Translations under genes and position numbers: made by a program
The notes under the pieces: generated by a model
What the model saw: only the letters and a program-made list of their open reading frames with translations
Told to the model about the DNA's origin: nothing
Database searches by the model: none
Shown here: positions 19,347 to 29,120 of the stretch, piece by piece
Position numbering within the stretch: the stretch's first letter is position 1
Layout of the letters: each line of letters starts with the position of its first letter
Source: an archaeon
Lineage (GTDB): Archaea; Asgardarchaeota; Thorarchaeia; Thorarchaeales; Thorarchaeaceae
Reading direction: 5' to 3'
Length of the DNA: 64,000 nucleotides
NCBI GenBank assembly: GCA_024275415.1
Contig: JAJRZD010000034.1
Location: 16,849 to 80,848 of the forward strand

Positions 19347-20993
19347 TTGCGGATGAGTAATGTGGTGACCCGTAACAAGTTCATTGTCGTCGCGTTCGTG
19401 ATGACGATAGTGTTGAGCGGACTGACCTTTGGTAATCTTCCTGGGCAACCGGTGCCTCCTGATATTCAAGTGGTCGATGGGATAGTCTATAATTTCGCTG
19501 ACTATGCAGCAGTAGATCATGAGATGTTAGCGATTTTCAACTATCTTAACACACTAGTAAGCCGCGACTATCAGGGATATGGTGAATGGGACGGATGGTA
19601 TGCCGAAAACTTCCACGGTCTGCAACATTATGTTATCGCTTTCATGGCATACTCGGTATCTTTTCTTTTCGAAACGACTTCAGGGTATCGCACTGCATAC
19701 TATCAGAACTTCCTCTATGACCTTATCAAGAAGATGAATACAACAATGGAAGAATGGGGCGAGAACAGCATAGAGTACAATGAATGGCTGCATCCAGACT
19801 ATAATTATGTTGATTACTATTACCCCAATGACCCCAATGATACCACCGCAGTCTATACTGGTGGCTTCAGGGGTCCTGCAAACATCATGTGGACAGGACA
19901 TTATGCGTTGATGATGTCTTTGTATGAACGATTGTTCAATACTGGAGAGATGAAAGATGAGATTACATGGTTCATGAATGACTGGGAGAACTCGCTCACA
20001 ACAGATGGCAGAGGAAATCCACAGGATGGTGGGATTTGGGAAACCGGTCTGATTCCTTGCGAGCCATACATAGTCTTTGTACAATGTAACTCCGTCCCGA
20101 TTACGACTACACGTCTTTACGATAGCATGTATGGGACGACCTACTTCGACAGTGGAATGTGGGACTATGGACTTGACTTCATCAACAATGTAATGCAGGA
20201 TCCATACGACCTGTTCATGGATGGATACTATGTAGACAGACCCACCTCGCTCTACTATGATCAATCTCGACTGCCCCCTGATCCCCGAGGCCCCGCACAG
20301 TCCCCCTATGCCGATGGACGACCGAAGGTGTCTTCTTACTGTGATGCATGGTCGCTTGCTTTCTTGGATTATACTCAACCCGAAGAAACTCAGCGTGACT
20401 ACCCGATATTCAAGGATCTTTTCCTGAAAGATGTCAGTACGGACATGGCTTACATAATCGACACCTACAACAACCCCCAAGGTTTTGGGACATATGATAT
20501 CCTTGGAACCCTCTTTTCCATGCACCTTGCGAATCAGATGAAGGATTATGCGACACTTGACAGGTTGACTAATTTCTTCTATAGCATTTTCAACAAGGTG
20601 TGGTCATCAGATGGCCGGATGATGTATTTCGATGCGTCTGACTTGGAGCCGTTCCTCACACCTGTGGCATCATTTGGATGGATTTATGGACACTCTTCAT
20701 ATACAATAAAGGACATCACAGAGGCACGCTCAGCCGAGTTCTGGGACTACCCATACATCAGTGCGGCTGATGACTCGTCCATCTGGGTGTATCAGGCGGT
20801 ATGGGACGAGCACAAGAACGCCTTCATCTTGAACATCAAAGTGGATCAGGCTGCAACCCTCTCATTCAGTAATTTTGAGTCAACCCCAACGGCATATATC
20901 AGTGGATTGAGGTTCAGTGAACTTGTTTTGTCTGGTGAAGGACTCTATGATCTCATCCTTTCTCCCGGGACATATCAGATAGTTATAATGTGA
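19347..20993 (+). CDS. Secreted protein, possibly linalool dehydratase/isomerase-like alpha-barrel
   Basis: 548 aa with N-terminal signal/TM; GPANIMWTGHYALMMSLYE and CEPYIVFVQCNSVPITTTRLYDSMYGTTYF resemble that family from memory. Confidence 0.45.
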   Translation: MRMSNVVTRNKFIVVAFVMTIVLSGLTFGNLPGQPVPPDIQVVDGIVYNFADYAAVDHEMLAIFNYLNTLVSRDYQGYGEWDGWYAENFHGLQHYVIAFMAYSVSFLFETTSGYRTAYYQNFLYDLIKKMNTTMEEWGENSIEYNEWLHPDYNYVDYYYPNDPNDTTAVYTGGFRGPANIMWTGHYALMMSLYERLFNTGEMKDEITWFMNDWENSLTTDGRGNPQDGGIWETGLIPCEPYIVFVQCNSVPITTTRLYDSMYGTTYFDSGMWDYGLDFINNVMQDPYDLFMDGYYVDRPTSLYYDQSRLPPDPRGPAQSPYADGRPKVSSYCDAWSLAFLDYTQPEETQRDYPIFKDLFLKDVSTDMAYIIDTYNNPQGFGTYDILGTLFSMHLANQMKDYATLDRLTNFFYSIFNKVWSSDGRMMYFDASDLEPFLTPVASFGWIYGHSSYTIKDITEARSAEFWDYPYISAADDSSIWVYQAVWDEHKNAFILNIKVDQAATLSFSNFESTPTAYISGLRFSELVLSGEGLYDLILSPGTYQIVIM

Positions 20994-21000
20994 GGTGGTC

Positions 21001-21639
21001 ATGACAATGGAAATAAACACAGATACTGTTGCACAGCAAGATGAACAAGTAAAGTCCTCAATCCGTGAGAAACTCCATATACAGTACAGTCATGCTGCAT
21101 CGAGGACGTTACTTTTCGCAGTCGCTGGAGTATTCCTGTATATTGTAGTCTCCATGATTCCTATGCCTTTCAGAATGGTTGGTATACTGAAGTTCGGCCT
21201 ATTACCTGCGGTCACCATCATTGCTCTCGTAGGAGCTACCCGAGGTTCCTTAGCCGGGTTCATTACTGGTTATCTGGGAGAGGTGCTCTACGGTCTGCTA
21301 GTCTACAACGTAGTCGTCACAATGACTCTCACGGCGGTTGCTTATGGAATCCTAGGGCTTGTAGTAGGCTTTGGCACATATGATTTTACAAACGGACGGT
21401 CGCTGGCAAAGCTTTCCATACTTGCGGTTATAGGATTTCTAATCACGATATTGCTAACTGTAGTTATTGGGATTGGCGTTGAGAAATACTCGTTACTGAC
21501 CGCGATAGCATACCTCATGCTTCCCCTTGTGACATTAGGGCTTCCCACCCTCTTCTTCTTGACCCCTGTGCTTGCTAAGCTGTGTTTTGCAGTATCTGAG
21601 AAGGTGGTTTCCCTGTCGTCATATGATCCCACAGAATAG
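21001..21639 (+). CDS. Membrane protein, possibly ECF transporter S component-like
   Basis: About 212 aa with around 6 TM segments; starts a few nt after the preceding stop. Confidence 0.5.
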   Translation: MTMEINTDTVAQQDEQVKSSIREKLHIQYSHAASRTLLFAVAGVFLYIVVSMIPMPFRMVGILKFGLLPAVTIIALVGATRGSLAGFITGYLGEVLYGLLVYNVVVTMTLTAVAYGILGLVVGFGTYDFTNGRSLAKLSILAVIGFLITILLTVVIGIGVEKYSLLTAIAYLMLPLVTLGLPTLFFLTPVLAKLCFAVSEKVVSLSSYDPTE

Positions 21640-21725
21640 TTCGGCGATAGAAGCCCACTTCCACTACCTCTCGCTCTCCGTCCATGTGATAACGCTTTTC
21701 ACGTCAATGATGAATTGATGTAATC

Positions 21726-22145
21726 ATGAAAAGCTATACAAAGTACCTAACCTTCCATGTCAATGCCCGGATGGATTTCATACACATAACGCCACAGGTA
21801 CAGACTGCCGTGACCGAGAGCGGGGTCAAAGAGGGACTGTGCCTTGTGAATTCAATGCATATCACATCAAGCATATTCATCAATGACAATGAACCTGGTC
21901 TCCATTCAGACTATAAGCGTTGGTTGGAAAAGTTGGCGCCTCATGATCCAATCAGCAACTATCGGCACAATCGGACAGGCGAAGACAATGGTGATGCCCA
22001 TCTTAAACGACAGATTATGGGCCGTGAGGTCATCATCGCCATTACGAACGGGAAGCTCGACTTGGGAACTTGGTAACGCGTTTTCTACGGGGAATTTGAT
22101 GGTCATCGGGATAAGCGCGTGTTGATAAAAATCATTGGTGAGTGA
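21726..22145 (+). pseudogene. UPF0047/YjbQ family gene with in-frame TAA
   Basis: Frame reads ...[35 protein letters not shown]; both halves match the family's usual C-terminus. Confidence 0.75.
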
Positions 22146-22162
22146 TGGCATTCTTTAGGCGC

Positions 22163-23371
22163 CTACTTTGTCAATTCACTATAGACCTCAAGCAGCCTTG
22201 GAACATGGGATTTAAGGTCAAATCTCTCTTTCACAGTAGAACGTGAATTCTGGCGAATCCTATCATACAATCTGTTGTCTGTTAGAAGACGTTCAATCGC
22301 ATCCGCGAGAGCCTTTGGGTTCCCGGGTGTGATTGTGTATCCGTCTTGCATATGTGTCACTATCTCACTGGGTCCATACACGTTTGCTGTGATGACAGGG
22401 ACTTCACACGCCATCCCTTCCAACACAGAAAGGCCAAAAGGTTCTCTTCGTGAAGGGTACAGGAATATCCGACTGGCATTGATTATTCTAGGCACTCTTT
22501 CCGCCTCAATGACCCCAAGATAGTCAACACGGTTCTTGACATCTCTCTTCTCTAAATCATCCAGAAGTATCTGCCTTAGAGACCCCTCTCCAGTCATCAC
22601 CATTCGGATATGGGGATATCGCTTCTGTAAAATGTCAAGCATCTCTGGGAAGGTATCGACCCCTTTCATATGCTCAAGTCGCCCTAAGAATGCAATATCC
22701 CATTTCTTTTCAGCCGCTGGGTCTGGAACGAACACATTGAGGTCGATTCCTATGTATAGTCGCTGAACCCGATTGTCTTTTCCTTGGCTTCGAAGTAGAT
22801 TACGAAGGGCAACTGCGACGGTTTCGCTTACACCAATGATTCTGTCAAATGGACAATATGCTGCAAGCTGCTCATAGTCTGTCGTGTGGACATTTCCTGG
22901 AAGGATTATGGATTTTGGTAATCCGTGAATTGTGATCAGACAAGGGATTTGTTGAACCTTATTTGTCAGTGATAATGCGTGGAGTACTCTGTTGAAAACG
23001 ATGTATGTGCTATGTGCATGAATGACATCAGGTTGAAGTTGTCTGATGATTTCTGTGAGCTGCTCGGTCAGGGCAGCAACATTCGTTTCAATGTCGTTAT
23101 TTGTGAATAACCGACTAATATGTGAAGCACGCTCTTCTTCTGGGATTGCAAGGAATTCCCATTTTCTAGCCTCAAGATAGTTGCCGGGGATATTGAATAT
23201 CGTGTACAATCCCTTGTGTTCCTGCGCAGGCGTATTTTTTCGGGAAGCCTGAGTTACTATGAACGACTCATGTCCATACAAACTCATCTCATTGGAAAGA
23301 TAGTGCAGATACGACTCGTAGCCCCCCAAGCCAGCAGGATTAAGGCTATCACATAGATGAACGATGCGCAT
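22163..23371 (-). CDS. Glycosyltransferase family 4-like
   Basis: 402 aa; GYESYLHYLSNEMSLYGHE N-terminus, EPFGLSVLEGMACEVPVI motif. Confidence 0.85.
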   Translation of the reverse strand: MRIVHLCDSLNPAGLGGYESYLHYLSNEMSLYGHESFIVTQASRKNTPAQEHKGLYTIFNIPGNYLEARKWEFLAIPEEERASHISRLFTNNDIETNVAALTEQLTEIIRQLQPDVIHAHSTYIVFNRVLHALSLTNKVQQIPCLITIHGLPKSIILPGNVHTTDYEQLAAYCPFDRIIGVSETVAVALRNLLRSQGKDNRVQRLYIGIDLNVFVPDPAAEKKWDIAFLGRLEHMKGVDTFPEMLDILQKRYPHIRMVMTGEGSLRQILLDDLEKRDVKNRVDYLGVIEAERVPRIINASRIFLYPSRREPFGLSVLEGMACEVPVITANVYGPSEIVTHMQDGYTITPGNPKALADAIERLLTDNRLYDRIRQNSRSTVKERFDLKSHVPRLLEVYSELTK

Positions 23372-23438
23372 AAGAGGGAACTGTATTCCAAAGTCTTGTA
23401 CCTTCCGCTATATATCAATCACAGTTGAGTGTGTAAAA

Positions 23439-24491
23439 ATGAACGATAACCCTCGACAGCAGCGGTTCCGCGATCGAGATGTCCTATTGGATAATGAAGG
23501 ACGGGTCTTTGTTGTGTTGGGGCACATCCAACCCCGAGACCGAGTGATTTCTTTTCTAAAATATATCCCTGACCCACAAGGAAGATGGGCATTAGGTTCT
23601 CAGAAGTACCGCCGGGTTTTTTGGGGTGGGGTCGATTCAGTGGTCAACGGGATTGACACAGTCCCGAAGCATTATGTGATACAAGATTCTCATTTCGGAA
23701 CTGACCTGCTTGAAGTCCCGACCGAGGATATCCAACGCCATTTTCTACCCGAGGAACGACTTGGTGCAATCATGGAGGAAGGCCCTGTCGATAGATTGGA
23801 AGCGTCAGCAATGGGACTTGCCGTAGCCCTCCATGAAACACTTGGAATTGACTACTCGGATATAGGGGTTGCAGGGAGTATCCTTTGGAAAGCACACAAT
23901 CCGAGTTTTTCGGATGTCAATATGAATATCTACGGGTTCGATAATTCATGGCGTCTGAAACAGAACTGTGATTTGGTCTGTTCGGCTGATAAGGTGCGAC
24001 TAAGAGAATCTGGAGAGTGGCTCAAAGCTACTGAGAGAATTCGAGAGCGAATACCTACCCTTGCACAACGTGATATTGATCGATTATTCAAGCGGAGGTT
24101 CGCCTTCTATTATGGGGATCAGTGTATTGGGGTCACACCTGTCCTTCGTCCTGAAGAATGTCCAATCCGATATGGGGAGGAGTCTTACCAAACCCTCTCT
24201 AATGAACCTATCAAAACCTTATTTGATGTGGCGGACTCTAGATACGGTCTTTTCTGTCCGGGTATAATCAAGGGCACGTCGCCTTCTCTAGACCGATTTC
24301 ACGGGATTAAGGTGTCGCGTTTGCTGATTTATGACGGTGTATTCGCCGGCTTGATTGAAGAAGGAGATACCATTGAAGTCGTTGGAACTCTGCAACGAGT
24401 GAATCCCGTCGGAGAAATCGGAGAATCTTTCTATCAGATTATGGTTGGAACAAAGGAAGGTGGAGGGAAGGAGCTTGTTCGGTTCCTGTAA
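23439..24491 (+). CDS. Predicted nucleotidyltransferase-domain protein
   Basis: ASAMGLAVALHETLGIDYSDIGVAGSILWKAHNPSFSDVNMNIYG; archaeal COG-type, function unknown. Confidence 0.55.
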   Translation: MNDNPRQQRFRDRDVLLDNEGRVFVVLGHIQPRDRVISFLKYIPDPQGRWALGSQKYRRVFWGGVDSVVNGIDTVPKHYVIQDSHFGTDLLEVPTEDIQRHFLPEERLGAIMEEGPVDRLEASAMGLAVALHETLGIDYSDIGVAGSILWKAHNPSFSDVNMNIYGFDNSWRLKQNCDLVCSADKVRLRESGEWLKATERIRERIPTLAQRDIDRLFKRRFAFYYGDQCIGVTPVLRPEECPIRYGEESYQTLSNEPIKTLFDVADSRYGLFCPGIIKGTSPSLDRFHGIKVSRLLIYDGVFAGLIEEGDTIEVVGTLQRVNPVGEIGESFYQIMVGTKEGGGKELVRFL

Positions 24492-24540
24492 GGCGGTTTG
24501 TCGAATCACAAGTGTCTTAGGTGTACACTAGACTGATACT

Positions 24541-25605
24541 GTGATGAGCGAAGAAGTTCCTTTCCTGAGTGTGCCATCCAAGTATGGTGAAGAGATACGC
24601 CAAAGGCTTCTGAGTTTGGGCATATTTGACCCCAACTACAGACTTGTTTCCAAAGATGGCAGGCTTTTCTTTCCTCTCAGAAGGCCGCTTATTGTTAATG
24701 AGCTGATTCCAGAACTGAACTCAATTGATTATCATATTGGAGTTATGGACTTCCCCAAAGCGCGAATCGACCCACGCACATTAGCAGAAGCACTGAGAGG
24801 GATCCTTCCTGACGACGAATTGGCTCTTCTCCCTAGAGCTTATGATTTGATTGGCGATATTGCGGTCTTGGAGATTCCTGACGAGATTGCTCAGCATGGT
24901 GCCCTAATAGGTGAGAAGTTCCTCAAGATACATCGTAATTTCGTTACGGTCTTGAGAAAAAAGAGTGCAATAACTGGCATCGTCAGAACCCGAAGATATG
25001 ACCTCCTAGCAGGTGTGGATAAGACAGATACTATTCATACAGAATATGGCTGTCGTATTGTAGTGGATCTTTCAAGAGCATATTTCAGCCCACGTTTGTT
25101 AGAGGAGCATCGTAGGGTTGCGGCTCAAGTAACCGGTTCAGAATATGTAGTAGATATGTTTACAGGTGTCGGACCGTTTCCGCTGCACATAGCAAAGCGT
25201 ACCACTGCCAACGTGATCGCAGTCGATGTGAATCCTAGCGCAATTGATTTGTTGAGGAAAAGCATGACTCTCAACCGTCTGAAGGGGATTATCATGCCTG
25301 TGGTATCTGATATCAAACGATATGTCGCTTCGGTTAAAACAGGCACCGCCGATCGAGTGATAATGAATCATCCATCAGATGCTATCAGTTTCATAGATGA
25401 GGCATGTACCCTACTCCGAGCAGGAGGCATCATGCACTATTACGATTTCATCGGTGGTAACGATGTTGAAGGCACAGTGATTGCAAAGGTTCAGAAAGCC
25501 GTAGAATCGTCAGGCCGAAGGGTTCGAGATGTACTACTGGTTCGCAAGGTGCGGGACAGCGCGCCCTACGAGTATCATGTGGCAGTAGATGCGGTCATAG
25601 AGTGA
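24541..25605 (+). CDS. tRNA (guanine37-N1)-methyltransferase Trm5
   Basis: VDLSRAYFSPRLLEEHRRVAAQV, VVDMFTGVGPFPLHIAKR, MNHPSDA motifs. Confidence 0.85.
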   Translation: MMSEEVPFLSVPSKYGEEIRQRLLSLGIFDPNYRLVSKDGRLFFPLRRPLIVNELIPELNSIDYHIGVMDFPKARIDPRTLAEALRGILPDDELALLPRAYDLIGDIAVLEIPDEIAQHGALIGEKFLKIHRNFVTVLRKKSAITGIVRTRRYDLLAGVDKTDTIHTEYGCRIVVDLSRAYFSPRLLEEHRRVAAQVTGSEYVVDMFTGVGPFPLHIAKRTTANVIAVDVNPSAIDLLRKSMTLNRLKGIIMPVVSDIKRYVASVKTGTADRVIMNHPSDAISFIDEACTLLRAGGIMHYYDFIGGNDVEGTVIAKVQKAVESSGRRVRDVLLVRKVRDSAPYEYHVAVDAVIE

Positions 25606-26029
25606 CAAAATCGAGTTCACACTGTATAATGGCTTCACGGGTCTGAATACTCCTAATGAACTCCCTATCCAAATCGGAAGCCGCCTTGTCAGCCTGTACC
25701 ATCAACGTTCGCCCGCACTCGTAGGAGCTTGTGCGCACAACCATACTTGTATTACTTTCATATGTCAGCCTTGGACTCCCATAGCCTGTTATTTCCTCTT
25801 CGATTGAATCTAAAACTAACCTGAGTCGTATCTGTGTGTCTGCAGATTGTGCGAGTATCTTAAGGCTGCTGTCTAGATTTTTAAGGGTGATTTCAGAATT
25901 GATCCCAATTATGCATGTCCCACGTGGAGTCAGGTATCCCTCACTAGTGAGTTCTAGTGTTGTCTTGTGTTTGCCAACGATATTTTCATGGCCATAGGCT
26001 CGAAATGAAACACGAGGCATACCCATCAA
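25595..26029 (-). CDS. DUF371 family protein
   Basis: VSFRAYGHENIVGKHKTTLELTSEGYLTPRGTCIIGI. Confidence 0.8.
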   Translation of the reverse strand: MMGMPRVSFRAYGHENIVGKHKTTLELTSEGYLTPRGTCIIGINSEITLKNLDSSLKILAQSADTQIRLRLVLDSIEEEITGYGSPRLTYESNTSMVVRTSSYECGRTLMVQADKAASDLDREFIRSIQTREAIIQCELDFVTL

Positions 26030-26054
26030 TTTTTCTCAATGCTTTTATCAATGC

Positions 26055-26768
26055 ATGTATAGTACTCGACTGATTCCAATGTCTGATGAACATCTTCAAA
26101 GGCAGAAAGAGCAGCTCATTTCTAGCTTGAAGGCTAGAGGATATTTGGTGTCTGACAAGGTCGAGAGGGCAATCCGTGCTGTACCCAGGGAAGAATTCGT
26201 ACATCCAGGCAATAGGAAACATGCGTATCGTGACAATCCCCTTTCGATTATGCATGGGCAAACGATATCTGCCCCTCATATGTGTGTCATCATGTGTGAG
26301 GGACTTGATTTAGATGAAGGAATGGTCGTATTGGATGTAGGGGCTGGTTCAGGTTATCACGCAGCATTGTGTGCCGAAATCGTTGCCCCGACAGACGCAA
26401 AACATCTCGGGCATGTCTATTCGGTTGAGATTGTGAAGGAGCTTGTTGAATTTGCCCGGGCAAATCTTGAGAGGTCTGGATACTCTGATAGAGTGACCAT
26501 TATTCATGGTGACGGTGGGCTTGGGCTAGAGCAATACGCTCCCTTTGACAGGATCCTTGTCGCTGCTGCTGCTCCGTCTGTCCCTGTTCCTCTTACTGAC
26601 CAGTTGAAACCCAATGGGATCATGCTGATACCAGTAGGCTCCCCAGGATTCTATCAAGAACTGATGCTCGTGAAGAAATCCGAAAGCGGTGACATCACCC
26701 AGAAAAGATGGGGTGGTGTGGCTTTTGTCCCCCTTACCGGGAAATTCGGTTATGACTCACATCGCTAG
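26055..26768 (+). CDS. pcm: Protein-L-isoaspartate O-methyltransferase
   Basis: GQTISAPHMCVIMCE, VLDVGAGSGYHAALCAEIV. Confidence 0.93.
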   Translation: MYSTRLIPMSDEHLQRQKEQLISSLKARGYLVSDKVERAIRAVPREEFVHPGNRKHAYRDNPLSIMHGQTISAPHMCVIMCEGLDLDEGMVVLDVGAGSGYHAALCAEIVAPTDAKHLGHVYSVEIVKELVEFARANLERSGYSDRVTIIHGDGGLGLEQYAPFDRILVAAAAPSVPVPLTDQLKPNGIMLIPVGSPGFYQELMLVKKSESGDITQKRWGGVAFVPLTGKFGYDSHR

Positions 26769-27437
26769 ATGGAGCGGGATTATGGTAAGTGTGATAGGAT
26801 CCGAGTCTGTCAGCTTGAGCTTCTTTCTAATATTCACAGGCGCAATGATTTCAAGAATATCTTCGCTATGATGTGTCCGTTGGGCAATCACAATGGCTGC
26901 CTCTATCTTATCATTTACTATGGCTCTATAGCAGATGACATCACCAAATGTCCTACCTTCGTGAGTGAACCCGGTCACTACCTGAGGTGGAGTGTGTCGC
27001 ATTCGTCTTATTGCATGTCTTGCATCCTCAGTCGTTACTCTGATATTCAACGTACCGAGGAATGGTTCAAACCCAAGGGCCTTTTTGAAGCGCTCTGCAT
27101 AAACCTCAACATAATATGCCCCTTCTCCCAATCCCCCAACGACATAGCCTTGGATTTTAATCTCATCTTTTGGAGGTGCGAATGCAATCTCAAGCGTGCT
27201 GAACACCCGTTGCAGTTGATCTCTGCCTGTTTCTGTAATTCTGAGTTGCATCCCGTTTACAGTATGAGCACGCATGATATACCCCTCATTCACACAGTCG
27301 TTGATTCGCCGCGAGGCAGTTTGCTGACTGACACCGAGATCTTTCCCCAGATCGCTAGTCTTAAGCAATATGACATCGTGCAACGCACCATATTTTGCCA
27401 ATGACAACAAAGTGAACCATGTTTCAGGCCGAATCAT
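26757..27437 (-). CDS. ribK: CTP-dependent riboflavin kinase with N-terminal HTH
   Basis: GYVVGGLGEGAYYVEVYAERFKKALGFEPFLGTLNIRV; N-terminal winged helix. Confidence 0.88.
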   Translation of the reverse strand: MIRPETWFTLLSLAKYGALHDVILLKTSDLGKDLGVSQQTASRRINDCVNEGYIMRAHTVNGMQLRITETGRDQLQRVFSTLEIAFAPPKDEIKIQGYVVGGLGEGAYYVEVYAERFKKALGFEPFLGTLNIRVTTEDARHAIRRMRHTPPQVVTGFTHEGRTFGDVICYRAIVNDKIEAAIVIAQRTHHSEDILEIIAPVNIRKKLKLTDSDPITLTIIPLHLAM

Positions 27438-27450
27438 CCATAACCTGCTC

Positions 27451-28098
27451 CTACGAAGAATCCTTTTGCTTCATTCGTTCTTCAAACTCGCTGAGTTCTT
27501 GCATCATCTTGTTCTGCCGCACAGCATTGGTGACATCTCCTCTGGTTCTCTCAATTAAGTTTCGTGCTATGTCGCATTTCCTTCTGAGATCTGGGATAAG
27601 TGCATTCGGGAAGTCGAACTCTTTCAGCCCCTCGAAAATGTGCTCCATCAACGCAAGTAATTCAGTGGACTTGTTGATATCATCACGCCTCAGGCTCTCT
27701 AGCACGGCCCTTCTGAGTTCCCCGATGGTGTCACCCATCCCCGATAGGTATGCTCTTGATGGGATGTCATACTCTGATGGTGTGGTGATCTCACCTCTCT
27801 CTAATATTGAAAGGACATTCGCAGCCTCTGCCAGCTCCTGAAATGCCGTATCTAGGATGTGCGATTTGAGCAAGTACTCACTCTCTGCAATCTCGGTCTT
27901 TACCTCCTCAATGATCGAGTTCGCTTCATCGAGGGCAATTTTAGCCAGTTCAAACTCTCCTCTATGGGACATCTTGATGGATTCTGAGCACTTCCTTACA
28001 GCCTTCCGCGCAAGAGGGAGTGCCTTCTCTCGGACAGCATCATCTTTCTCAATTTCCTCTCTAATCTTGCCTAATACGCTCTCAAAATCCATATCCAA
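27451..28098 (-). CDS. Translin-like protein
   Basis: 215 aa all-helical; translin-like EYLLKSHILDTAFQELAEAANVL...YLSGMGDTIGELRR. Confidence 0.7.
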   Translation of the reverse strand: MDMDFESVLGKIREEIEKDDAVREKALPLARKAVRKCSESIKMSHRGEFELAKIALDEANSIIEEVKTEIAESEYLLKSHILDTAFQELAEAANVLSILERGEITTPSEYDIPSRAYLSGMGDTIGELRRAVLESLRRDDINKSTELLALMEHIFEGLKEFDFPNALIPDLRRKCDIARNLIERTRGDVTNAVRQNKMMQELSEFEERMKQKDSS

Positions 28099-29097
28099 TC
28101 ACCGTTGTTCGTTCTCCAGTCGCTTTATGTGTTTTCCACGCGCCAATAATACTACTCTGCTCTCTGTTTGCTCGTCGACAAGATAGTACCCAGTCAATGA
28201 TGCAATTTTTTGTCCAAAGGCCCTGATTTCTGATTGCGGTGTGGCATTGTCTGGCGAGAGCCGTTCCCGTGAAAGGCCAATGTGCATGTAGCCCTTTACC
28301 TCTATGAAATCGGGCTCTCCAAGATTGATTAGTTTTGCATACTGTCGTATTCCATGCATGTTCCGTCCGGTAACCATCGTCAATCGGTTAACGGTTCGAC
28401 AATCTAGGGATTGCAGCATCTCCTGAGATTCTAACAGCTTTTCCCATGCATTCTTCACCCCTGGTTTTAGCAACTGGGAATGCACCTCCTTGTCAGGTGA
28501 TGCCAGTGTGATGTATAATTGGGTCGGGAGAGTGATGTCTGCGAGAACATCAGGACGTGTGCCATTAGTGACAAGAAATGATGTCATCCCACGTCGGTCT
28601 ATCTCTTCTATGAACTCACTTAAGAATGGATACAGGGTGGGCTCACCAGCCAAGGAAATCGCAACATGCTTTGGTTCTCGTGCTTCCAAATATTTGTCCT
28701 TTGGGACATTGGCTCCAGCATCCGGGTTATACCCTCCCAATGAACGAAGATTGGCCTTCAACGTTTCATCGAGAAGCTTTGTAGGTGACAGGACATCCTG
28801 AGATCCCACTACTGTCTGATTCCATCCGATACCAATATCCTTCGGAGTCACTCTCCAACAGAACTCACAGTTTTGCGTGCATTTGTCTACAACAGGGGTC
28901 ATCTGCAGGCATCGGTGCGATTCAATACCATAGAACTTTTGTTTGTAACATACATCTCCATGGAGAAGACTTTTTCTCTGCCACTGGCATGCTTTGAAAG
29001 CGCCTCTCACACCAAGTAAATGGTAACCCTGTTTTTCGAGCCTGTGTTTGAGTTCTTTTGGCAATTCCTCTGGCAATGTGACACTCACTTGGTGCAA
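28099..29097 (-). CDS. taw1: 4-demethylwyosine synthase Taw1 (radical SAM)
   Basis: RCLQMTPVVDKCTQNCEFCWR, ISLAGEPTLYPFLSEFI. Confidence 0.9.
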   Translation of the reverse strand: MHQVSVTLPEELPKELKHRLEKQGYHLLGVRGAFKACQWQRKSLLHGDVCYKQKFYGIESHRCLQMTPVVDKCTQNCEFCWRVTPKDIGIGWNQTVVGSQDVLSPTKLLDETLKANLRSLGGYNPDAGANVPKDKYLEAREPKHVAISLAGEPTLYPFLSEFIEEIDRRGMTSFLVTNGTRPDVLADITLPTQLYITLASPDKEVHSQLLKPGVKNAWEKLLESQEMLQSLDCRTVNRLTMVTGRNMHGIRQYAKLINLGEPDFIEVKGYMHIGLSRERLSPDNATPQSEIRAFGQKIASLTGYYLVDEQTESRVVLLARGKHIKRLENEQR

Positions 29098-29120
29098 GAC
29101 TCCTTCGTGCTTATCAGCAT

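Noticed and set aside
19680-20525. 281-aa minus-strand ORF opposite the secreted protein gene
   Set aside because: The plus-strand gene has a signal peptide and family-like motifs; the antisense ORF has neither.
21726-22145. Pyrrolysine or selenocysteine recoding as explanation for interrupted ORFs
   Set aside because: The UPF0047 stop is TAA, not TAG or TGA, and the cupin TGA is accompanied by a frameshift, so recoding is not favoured.
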